The notes below the pieces were generated by a model. That model did no database searches and was not told where the DNA came from. It saw only the letters and a list, made by a program, of their open reading frames with translations. Source: Prostheceraeus crozeri (lineage: Eukaryota; Platyhelminthes; Polycladida; Euryleptidae). From it: a stretch of DNA of 64,000 nt. The DNA lies in the NCBI GenBank assembly GCA_907163375.1, contig CAJQUW010003071.1, positions 1 through 64,000 on the forward strand. Direction: 5' to 3'. Of the stretch, positions 55,297 to 64,000 are shown piece after piece; within the stretch, counting starts at the first letter, position 1, and each line of letters begins with the position of its first letter. A program made the translations under genes and the position numbers.

Positions 55297-57536
55297 CAGT
55301 ATAATCCCGTTATAACGTACACCGGATATAACGTACACTCGGTTATAACGGACACATAAAATATTCCCGACAAAATTTCCTATCTGACCCATATTAAAAC
55401 ACCTTGGTTATAGCGTACAGGGCTATAACGTACAATTGGATATAACGGACACAAATTTCACTCCGATGGAAATTTAACGTACAAGTCCGCTTGTACTTAT
55501 CTCATAGTTCCTGACAGTAGTAGATTTTCTCAGCAATATTTCTTTGTAGAAGTGTTAGAAGTACAACCAACCAATGAAATTCTCGCCAGAAAATTTGAAA
55601 TTATCGAGAGATTCGCCATGTTGATATCAGAGCAAACTTTTATATCTCAGCGTTCAAGCATGTCTCGCAAGCGTCAATCACTCTCTTTTGAAATGAAAAG
55701 GTCCATCTGTGAGCAGATAGAAAAGAAGTCGAAGACTCAAGCGGAGCTAGCCCGATGCTACGGCTTGTCGAGAGCAACAATAAACACGATATGGTCGCAA
55801 CGGGAAAAGTACAAAACGAGCTGTTTCAGTGATAAAACGAAGAAAATGCGGAAAGGAATCTATGAAGATGTTGAACAGGCGCTAATGACATGGCTTATAT
55901 ACAAGCATGATCTTTGGGTGCACCGGTAACGGGACCGCTGCTCAAGGAGAAGGCCAATCAATTAGCTGCACAACTCGGACAAACTGACTTCAAGTGCAGT
56001 GACGGGTGGTTTGACAGATTCAAGGCCCGACATGATATGACTTTTCGAATCGTCAGTGCAGAATCAAACGATGCTCCACAAGCTGCTATTGATGACTGGC
56101 AGAAGAAATTGCCTCCGATCCTGGCTGGCTTTGATCCATGCGATGTTTTCAACGCAGACGAAACGGCCCTTTTCTTTCAACTGCTTCCAAGTAAAACTTT
56201 TACCTACAAAGGTGATCCATGCCATGGAGGGAAAAATAGCAAGCAACGTTTGACTCTGATGATTGGCACAAACATGGATGGATCTGAGAAACTCCCCATT
56301 TTGGCTATAGGAAAGTCAGCCAAGCCTCGTTGTTTTCAAAACGTCAAAAAGCTGCCAGTGACTTACCGAAACAATAAGAAGGCATGGATGACGAGCACGT
56401 TATTCCGAGAATGGATTGAGAATCTTGACAATTACTTCGGCAAGAAAAAGCGGCGCATTCTACTCATCGTTGACAATTGTTCCTCGCATGATCCTGCTCT
56501 TTCTACTTCCCTGAAGAACATTGATCTCAAATTTCTACCCCCAAATTGCACAAGTCACCTCCAGCCATGTGACCTTGGCATCATAAAAAATCTGAAAGTT
56601 CATTACCGACGTCGTCTTTCACGGAAACTATTGGAGGCCATCGAAAACAATGAAGCGGACAATTTCCATGTGGACATTCTTCAGTGTTTGCGGTGGATCC
56701 GAACTGTGTGGGAAAATGAAGTAAGTCAGACAACGATAGCTAACTGCTTCCACAAAGCTGGATTCACTAGGGAGAAGGAAGTTGAAGAAATCAATGTAGA
56801 CCCTCTTGAAGCTGAGGATGCTTTAAGAGATCTTGGAGACATTTTCGAACGCATGCGTAGCTTTGACTTTGTGGTTTCTGGCTCCGCCGAAGACTTCGCC
56901 AGTGCTGATGACATTGTCTACACGACTCAAGCGCTGTCTGACAGAGAGATAGCGCGAAGTATAAGAAACGATCAGGATATGTGTGAGTCCAGCAGTGATG
57001 AAGACGAAGTAAGTGCATCTTTGCCACCACCGACTTCGACTGAAGCGAAGGAAGCAATTTCTACTCTTCAGCGCTACCTTGAGTTCGCTGGAGCTAGTGA
57101 CGAATTATTCCTATCATTAAGCAAAGTAGACAGCTACGTACATCATTTGGCACACAAAAAGCAGACTCTTGTAACTTCCTTCTTTAAACCACTGTGAATA
57201 TTTAGCTATAAGAGGCTAAAGCCTAGCCAAAGTTTGCATATGAAGTTGATTATGACACCTGTAATTTGTAGACCTATTTGCAATTTGTGCTGCCAGTGAT
57301 TTGCTATGACTTATGCTTTAAGATTATGATTTATATGCATGTCTCTAATAATGATTATTTAAGTGTTTTCTGTGTCAAATTACTTGTTCTGATCATGCCA
57401 CATCAAAAAGTAAGTGTATAGAGGCAGTCTAGATAACAAAATATGGGAAAATGCCTTACCCTGGATATAACGTACATCGGATATAACGGACATTTTTTTT
57501 ATTCCCGTGAGTGTACGTTATAGCGGGATTATACTG
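55297..57536 (+). mobile_element. Tigger/pogo transposon (2,240 bp) with 26-bp terminal inverted repeats and TA duplication
   Basis: The 5' end CAGTATAATCCCGTTATAAC continues to GTACAC; the 3' end is its reverse complement with one mismatch. Both sides have TA (55295-55296 and 57537-57538). Several subterminal TATAACGKACA repeats follow each end (55318-55450, 57473-57492). The element is complete apart from the transposase frameshift and sits inside the CACTA-like transposase gene. Confidence 0.93.
55552..57197 (+). pseudogene. Tigger/pogo-family DDE transposase, one frameshift
   Basis: The likely start is ATG 55660 (MSRKRQSLSFEMKRSICEQ). A first helix-turn-helix (KTQAELARCYGLSRATINTI) is followed by a frameshift near 55915-55925, where the frame moves by one base. 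The second part has the CENP-B-type PVTGPLLKEKANQLAAQL helix and WFDRFKARHDM. The DDE core is VFNADETALFF, LLIVDNCSSHDP and LQPCDLGIIKNLK (catalytic Asp residues D-D-D). The C-terminal tail is acidic and Ser-rich (CESSSDEDEVSASLP). A single-base slip is the only visible defect, so this is a young copy or a sequencing slip. Confidence 0.9.
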
Positions 57537-58093
57537 TATTCTCATCAGAAAGATTTTCTCATTTATACAGCCATGCCCATCGCTGTTTGGAAATATTCGT
57601 AAGTCGTTACGCGAAGTTTTTTGGAGAATTGTCAATTTCCCACAATGTTCACATGCTACTTCACATAAATGAATTTGTCGTGAAATATGGATCCTTAAGT
57701 AAATTTTCGACTTTTCGTTTTGAAAGCTATCTCGGCCGCTTGAAGCGCCGCATCAAAGTTACAAGATTTGTTTTTCCCCATGTGATTGAACAGCTAAGGA
57801 ACCTTCGTGACTGTGTTGATAAGAACCCTACCATAAAGTTCACAGATTCTAGTCCAAACAACGTCGCAGTGATTGGTGAACAGGTAGTACTTGTGGATGG
57901 AGTCTCCTCTGATGGCACAGTGGTGGGAGCGATCATGATCTTCAGAAGAGACTTGTTCGATTATCCTTACAAGTCAAGTTGCCTTGGCATAGGTTATTTT
58001 GCTCTATCACGCAGAAGAACGAAAGGGCATCCCACTAACAAGGCCATATGCTTTCCTCTGGAAAATGAGTATGTTGTGTTCCCGTTAGTTTAA

Positions 58094-58889
58094 TACAAGA
58101 AGGACTGAGAAATTGGGTTCCCTGCACGACATAGTAAAGGCAATCAGTACCGGTATTGCTGATAAATAATAATTGCTTTGAATGTTTGATCTCAGTTATA
58201 TATAGAATTTTAATGGTCGAAAACAGCTACTCCGTCCTTCATCAAAGGCCCTTACTTTTCTATTGTTGATCGTGCATTTGTATCAAGGTGTCCACTGTAC
58301 GTTAATTTTGAAAAAGTATGAAAATATGCGTGAATTAAAAGTCTACGTGAATTTTAAAACCTATGAAAATGTATGTGAATTGTGAAGAAATTATGAAAAT
58401 GTAGTGAAAATGTATTTTTTCAAGAATTGTGATGATGTGCGCAAATTGTATAGTACATTTAAAAATTATGAAAATGATCGTGAATTTTAAAAAATTATGA
58501 GAAGTTGTGCTATCATGAGTAATGTGATAATGTTGCAAGTGGTGCGCGAATTTATTTCGTGGACACGAATTGTATACGTAAATTATTTTCGGCAGATAGG
58601 GTGAGTACCCTGATTTATTGTCTCTAACTATGTGATTGTCTCTAATCAGCAATTAAACAAATATATGAATATTTTCTATTAACTATCAGCGATGATATTC
58701 TTAATTTTCTGTGGCTCATGTACCTTCAGCTCAGTGTTATATAAATGTTTGTTTTGTTGATTTTAGGATTGCTTCCTATTATCAGGGTTGCCACTCTTCC
58801 GGCTTTAACCTGATTTCCGGTTTTTTTAGAATAAATTAAGTACATGTATAGTGAGAAAATGTTTTGCCAAGGAACAAATAATTTGGATT
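58094..58889. other. AT-rich DNA after the CACTA transposase
   Basis: Contains loosely repeated TATGAAAATGTRYGTGAATT words (58320-58500). No gene. Confidence 0.45.
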
Positions 58890-59660
58890 TTGAACTATTT
58901 TAGATTTTGAAGGGGCCCTTTTAAGATTGCGAGTGGGCCCTTTTGAGATTGTGTAGTGGCACTTTAAGATCGTGAGGGGGCCTTTTGAGATTTTGAAGGG
59001 GCCCTTTTGAGATTGCGAGTGGGCCCTTTTGAGATTGTGTAGTGGCACTTTAAGATCGTGAGGGGGCCTTTTGGGATTGTGGAGGGGCCCTTTTAAGATC
59101 GTGAATGGGCCCTTTTGAGATTTTGAAGGGGCCCTTTTGAGATTGCGAGTGGGCCCTTTTGAGATTGTGTAGTGGCACTTTAAGATCGTGAGGGGGCCTT
59201 TTGGGATTGTGGAGGGGCCCTTTTAAGATCGTGAATGGGCCCTTTTGAGATTTTGAAGGGGCCCTTTTAAGATCGTGAGGGGGCCCTTTTGAGATCGTGA
59301 GGGGCCCTTTTGAGATTGTGATGGGGACCTTTTGAGACTTCGAAGGGACCCTTTTAAGATCGTGATGATGCCCGTTTGAGATTGTGAACGGGTCTTTTTG
59401 AGAATGTGAACGAGACCATCTAAGATCGTGAAGGGGCCATATCTAGATTTTAAAAGGGACCCATAAGATTTTGTGAAACAGCTCTTTGAGATTGTGAACG
59501 GCAACTGTCTTAGTTTTTGAAGAGCTCTTTTTAGATATGAATAGACCTCTTGAGATTGTAAAGGGTCTACAGAATTGAGACCGGGACCCTTAAAGATAAG
59601 AGCATGTGGGGCCTTTTTAGATTATGTAGGGCTCTTTAAAACTGTGAATGGGACGAAGCA
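58890..59660. repeat. Minisatellite of ~20-bp GGGCCCTTTTGAGATTGTGA units with a 130-bp higher-order repeat
   Basis: Monomers of 19-22 bp (GGGCCCTTTT + AGATCGTGA/GAGATTTTGA/GAGATTGTGT) run in tandem. A block beginning ATTGCGAGTGGGCCC occurs at 58928, 59012 and 59142, and 59012-59141 repeats as 59142-59271 (period 130). After about 59330 the units decay and lengthen. The antisense strand has long open frames purely because of the repeat. Confidence 0.93.
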
Positions 59661-61398
59661 GATTGTGAAGAGACCTTAAAGACCCTGCAATTTTTAAGAG
59701 TGGTCAAATTCAATGCAGATGCTTTATAAAAATCCGCTTGACTCTTGAGCAGAAGATTCTTCTACAAGGAAGTCTGTGATCCTTTCGTCAATCCTAAGAA
59801 ACTGGACAAACGCAAGTTATCAAGGTTTTGAAATAAGAAATAAATTTACGTGGGAATGCTTGACGAAAAAGTTGTAATGCGTAATTATGGAGTCTGTTAT
59901 GAATTGAGTTCTGATTGCTTTGATGCTCTACAGAACGTTCATTTCAAGAGGCGTCTTCCAGAAAAATATGAAATAAAAATCTACTAAAGCGTTTCGGGAA
60001 TGCAGGGGAGTGACGAAAGAATAATTTGTACGGTCACTTGTTGCAAAAGCGGCTAAATTTCCGCAAAGACACAGTGAAAATTGAAATCTCGCAAACAACC
60101 GCAGGAGTGATGAGGATTTCTTTTTGTGTTGATTTTGCGTTTACTTATGCCATGGCGACTCAACCTTTATCAAATAGCTGTCATAATCTTGTTTGAATGC
60201 CAAAAGCTGTTCTTAGATGTAATTGTTTTTTATTATGTTTGAAGTACAAGAGGTGAGAGCAAGCTTTGAAACAATTAAGTAAAATCATCTATAGGCCTAC
60301 ATGTAGATTATTCGATAATATACAGTCTTTATATCAGCTGAAATCGTCAATCGTTCAATAACTTAACGCTGATTTTGCACTGGTGGCAGGTAGAGGGGTC
60401 TTTGTAGTGCACTCTGTCTAACCTTCGAAAACGGTTCTCCTGAAAGTAGTAACTGTTCGAGTCACGTATTCTAGTGCACCTTGTTGAAACTGATGACTGA
60501 ATAAGCATCATTAATGATTTTATAAATTTACTTGCTAACTGTGAGGATTCAGAAGCATCTTTATTAGAATAGACCCAACTTCTGCTTGAACGCCTTCAAA
60601 ATTTACCTGGTTGTGTGATATCGAATGATCGTAAGTTTCTTACTTTGAGAGGGTCCACGACTACGTGATTTAGGAAGCCCATTCCGATGTGACTTTCCGC
60701 TTTTTATTTTTGATAAGAGTGGCAGCCCTGTATTATGAAAATTGCACGTAGACACTTAATATTGCTGTACATGTTCCAAAGAAATTTTGGATGTTTAGAG
60801 TTTTTATCTCTTGTAATACATTATTGTGAATATTCAAGTTTGGTTAATTTTTGTTGACGTTTCGTATAACTAGTTTGCAGCCAATGCAATCGATGATTTA
60901 TTGATAGATAATTATGTATTGAGCTATGAGAAATTTCTTCGCATAGATAGAAAATCCTCACATTGTTAATAGAAGTATGCAGTTATTGCAGTCCTTCAGG
61001 AAATAGTACGTAAAAGTTACCTATTGATTATACAAATAGGAATTGTTTGTCACTGCAGTCCTACAAAAATAAGTAATACGTCAAGTCTATATTTTCCAAG
61101 GAGATTTGTCTATGACCTGCAAATTTTGATTAAATTAGCTTAGCATCCTGGCTCAACAGGGTCTCATGAATAACACAGTTAAGGATCTCAAACTCAAAAT
61201 ATTGTCGGGAAAAAATTTCCTGGATTTCCCGATAAACCCCAATGAGAAGTTTCATTTATCCTTTATCACAGCTGAATAACACAGAGCATCGTTGATTTTT
61301 TGTTGAACTTGAATTAGAGACTTAAGTTATCACGCGTGTATTAATGCTGTTTGATAGCTCGATGAAAAGTCTTTTATAGTTTACGGTTTTATTTTCAG
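59661..61398. other. AT-rich DNA without recognised genes
   Basis: No gene. The last bases (TTTATTTTCAG, 61388-61398) look like the 3' splice site for the next exon, so much of this may be intron. Confidence 0.45.
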
Positions 61399-63053
61399 AT
61401 GAATGTCATCACAGATGTTGACGAAACGCAGGAGCCAGAGTTCTCCGAACTGAAATTCGGAGTGGTCTACTTTAAATTTGACAAGCAAGTCCGTATTTAT
61501 GGACTGAATGAAATTGCTGGTTGGAGTGAAACATCATATATAAAGTTGAAGCAGTACGAGAAAGTGATCCTGGAAGCGGATTATCAATTCAAAAATTATG
61601 ATGTACGTTGCTATCCTTATCGATTTAAACATTCGGTAAAAAAGTAGCTGGAATAAAATTGAGTACGCCTTCATCGTAGACAGCATACCAAACCTGCGAC
61701 TTGGCGACAAGTGAGGGTATGAGAGTGACAAATCGTCTCACAATGTTTCTCGTACAACCTGTGCGCATCATCACGTCAACCAACTATTCAAATCTGAGGC
61801 ACCTGATGATATGCGTGAAATATTGTGAGAAAATGTGTCGCTTTCACACCATCACTTGTCGTTAACTTGTAGTTTTGGCTAACTGAAATAAGTTTGAGTT
61901 ATTTGAATGACAAGTAATTACCATCATATTCAAATTTTTGCCAGCATCAATATTTCAGTATCTGAATTACACACTGTCCTATGATGCCTATCTGTAATGC
62001 GCTTTATTTTTATGAATTTACATCTACAATTTTATGATTGACGTAAATTCCCGTTCTATATTTAGATACCATGATTGATCATGATTTTTAAATAAATGTT
62101 ACTTCAGTAATCAATTTCTTAAATAAGTTAAAAGTCTTGATAGTTATCTTTATTTTATTTCAGGTCAGAATCATTCAAGTCGGTACCAACAAGATGGATC
62201 TGAAAGATGTCTTTTATTTTGCAAGTAATTTGAAGAAGCTTGGCTACAGAATTGGAAGCATAGTATCACATTTCAAACCTATTCGGAATGGAAATAAGAG
62301 ACAGATACTGCCGCCAATGACGGTATGTATTACATCTGCATGCTTCAAATTTATCTTTGATATTTGTTGTATGAAAATTTCCGCAGGTTTTCCAAAGACA
62401 CAAAGAAACATCCACGGACTACACAGACGATGCAAGGTCTCAGCAGCTGAGCTCCAAACCAGATGTACGCTTATTCGCATGGTCGTTATTTGTGGTTAGT
62501 AATATGATTCGTAATATGATGAACTCAGTATATCTTGGAATATTAATGATGTACGTACGAAGTGCCTTTGATTTCACTTGCCGAAGTTATAGGTCACCTT
62601 ACCACTCCTTTTCTAAAGTGGCTACTGTTTCAATTGTTCATCAGCATGTTAGGATTTGCGTTGTTTCATATGAACCGAGGAGAAAGTTTCATGTGCAGCT
62701 GATATTGTTTTGTAGCAAACCCTAAACGTGAGTGATGAGGAGGAGCTTCTTTTGCCTCTGCCCATGGAAGTCATGCCGACCACGTCATATGAAGCCGCGC
62801 CTGTTCCTGCCCCCTGTATAACACCCTGTTCTGCCTCCTCCGTACCACCCACTACACCACTTTCTGTCACCGAAAGACCCATTGCACCGCTTTCCGCCTC
62901 CTCCGAATCTTCGGCTACCCCCAACATTCCCCAACGGCGTCAAGGATCATCACCTCGGGACAAATATGCAATTGAGGTCAGAAGGATTATGACAAGACTG
63001 ACGGAAGCTGCTGAATCTCAGGGAATTGATGTAACAACCTCCAATCCCCTAGG
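61399..63053 (+). CDS. Multi-exon protein, probable companion of the CACTA-like element or a host gene (partial)
   Basis: Predicted exons are 61399-61635, 62164-62322, 62387-62494 and 62716-63053, all with GT-AG borders (acceptors TTTTCAG, TTTCAG, CCGCAG, TTGTAG) and all joining in phase 0. The product starts MNVITDVDETQEPEFSELK, then VVYFKFDKQVRIYGLNEIAG and YDVRCYPYRFKHS. It continues with VRIIQVGTNKMDLKDVFYF and a Pro/Ser/Thr-rich acidic segment (VSDEEELLLPLPMEVMPTTS), and ends near AIEVRRIMTRLTEAAESQG. 'Asp/Arg-x-V-tryptophan-poor' domains of this kind accompany metazoan EnSpm-like transposases in my recollection, but no diagnostic motif is visible. Exons beyond 63053 are likely (GTTAGTG donor), so the true stop may lie outside. 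Confidence 0.5.
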
Positions 63054-63654
63054 TTAGTGATTTATTTCATGTTTCACTTCACTTAAAAACCGCACGTTAT
63101 TTAGACTACTTATAGATTTACAACAACAGAAAAGCTAATGTGTAAAATCGGTCCCATTCATTTTCAAACGGATCGATGCTTTTGCTGTATCTCCTCCATT
63201 AATAGAAGCCTCCATAGACAATAGGAAAAAATGTTCTCGTTATCAGTTCGCAGCATTTTGATTGTTTTTATTAAATGAAATTAGCCGAAGCTGCTTATAT
63301 ACACCTCTTTTTGAAACTCAATGCTTCGCCAACCGACCGCATGAAGAGATAATGACACAGCATCAGGAAGTTGGATAACCCACTCAAGCGCAATGTCTAA
63401 TTCGAAAGTGTAGTCACAATTTATACAGCAAAAGCCACTTTATATTTACACATGAACACACATGTTTATGTAGGGCCTACTGGGTGATCAGGTCGGACTG
63501 GCGAAATCGATTTTGCCATCTTACAATTTTGTGCGTTGAAAGACTTATCTGTTACCTATTATTTAATTTATTTTACTCAGCAATGATTTTTAAGTATTTC
63601 TTCACTGATTATATAATTAGTAGAGAATTTTTTAATTATTTTGAAGAAAACTAA
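63054..63654. other. AT-rich DNA, probably intronic
   Basis: No gene or repeat recognised. Confidence 0.4.
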
Positions 63655-64000
63655 AGTCATGGACATCCGAAAGCAAAACTCTCCAGTCTTAATCAGAACT
63701 ATTAAACCGAGTGACTCAATCACCATACTTGGTGTCATTTCCATAAGTCCTTGAAGTGGGATGACCATGTCAGATATGTGACAAGAAGGGCAGCAGTTCA
63801 TCTTCTGAAATTGCTTAGCCGTAATCCCAGTGTCAATATGCATGTCCTGATGCTAATTTATCAGCAACTCATCTTGAGCATTATAGAGTATAACAGCCCA
63901 CTTATGATTTGTATAAAAGCGAAGGATACACAAGTATATACTTGAGAATCTGCAAAAACGGTGCCACAGAATAATTTGCGGAAAATGTTCTACAAACTGC
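63655..64000 (+). pseudogene. Remnant of a LINE reverse transcriptase C-terminus (runs off the window)
   Basis: The plus strand shows S-I-T-I-L-G-V...LKWDDHVRYVTRRAAVHLL, then LIYQQLILSIIEYNSPL and LQKRCHRII in broken frames. This is the conserved 'LGV-x-F-D/H...L-W-x-x-H...L-x-Y...EY' stretch after the RT palm of jockey/CR1-type LINEs. A one-base loss near 63738 and a stop near 63945 show decay. It is not related to the LINE at 13.3 kb. Confidence 0.65.

Larger units (their letters stand above)
54099..58093 (+). pseudogene. EnSpm/CACTA-like transposase, frameshifted and split by a Tigger insertion
   Basis: An exon starts after TTTTTTCAG (54098). An acidic Ser-rich N-terminus (DDSGSSSSETEESDD) is followed by the transposase core: KINIDGLPLYRSSST...WPIL, then FVCDAPARAFLQGVLGHSS, then a Cys pair GCCYCNSEG. 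A frameshift near 54957 comes before ELHCIYLGVFRRM. At HFACYV (55295) a Tigger element interrupts the gene. The reading frame resumes on the far side of its single TA and runs through HMLLHINEFVVKYG to the stop at 58093. The D-G-L-P-L, C-D-A-P-A and H-x-x-x-L-G-V blocks are those of metazoan CACTA (Transposase_21/Tnp2-type) proteins. Terminal repeats of the element were not located. Confidence 0.75.

Noticed and set aside
58836-59504. Minus-strand ORFs of 70 and 93 codons in the minisatellite.
   Set aside because: They are by-products of the 20-bp repeat (SQSQKGPSRSQKGPLTI patterns) with no start context.
1-64000. CRISPR arrays, tRNA or rRNA genes, bacterial operons.
   Set aside because: No regularly spaced direct repeats with unique spacers, no tRNA or rRNA signature, and gene structure is eukaryotic throughout.

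Overview
The window looks like nuclear DNA of an invertebrate animal. It is AT-rich and has predicted spliceosomal introns, TATA boxes and AATAAA signals. It carries a typical metazoan repeat load: an RTE-like LINE, pogo/Tigger, hAT and EnSpm/CACTA-like DNA transposons and minisatellites. The species cannot be named from the sequence, and no ordinary host gene, rRNA or tRNA was recognised.

The main content is three copies of a virus-like element that encodes a family B DNA polymerase. Copy A fills 1-13.3 kb, and its far end lies outside the window. Copies B (20.40-30.17 kb) and C (30.17-40.59 kb) are two nearly identical arms of one giant inverted repeat. The arms are about 9.8-9.9 kb and are separated by a 0.5 kb single-copy spacer, with an 8-base microhomology at the junction. 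Reading inward from the repeat-array end, the shared gene order is: G-run-anchored tandem array; TATA box and 5' leader intron; zinc-motif/coiled-coil protein; a spliced small protein of unknown function on the opposite strand; an acidic 130-150 aa protein; a divergent promoter; DNA polymerase B with two tiny 5' introns; convergent overlapping poly(A) signals; and one or two paralogous WEVG-motif proteins that look structural. Copy A continues into two paralogous small proteins (PC4-like by pattern) and a possible TBP-like start. No integrase, packaging ATPase, protease or classical major capsid protein is visible, so any link to Maverick/Polinton or adintovirus-like elements rests on the polymerase alone.

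All polymerase copies and all WEVG genes are broken. B and C share a TGA in the polymerase and a TAG in the WEVG gene that copy A lacks, so their ancestor was already decaying when the inverted duplication formed. Later private indels hit each arm separately. A and B/C differ by many substitutions and are separate insertions of related lineages.

Between A and B lie a 5'-truncated RTE-like LINE (13.3-15.0 kb), featureless AT-rich DNA and a 1.1 kb pogo-type non-autonomous element with a TA duplication (18.75-19.88 kb). Right of C are non-coding DNA, an inverted-repeat MITE (42.7-43.2 kb), a 0.46 kb repeat present twice (46.97 and 51.00 kb), a hAT-type element with 8-bp duplications (53.0-53.8 kb), and an EnSpm/CACTA-like transposase gene (54.1-58.1 kb). 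That gene is split by a 2.24 kb Tigger/pogo element. A 20-bp minisatellite (58.9-59.7 kb), a four-exon gene that may be the CACTA companion (61.4-63.05 kb) and a LINE reverse-transcriptase remnant at the right edge complete the window.
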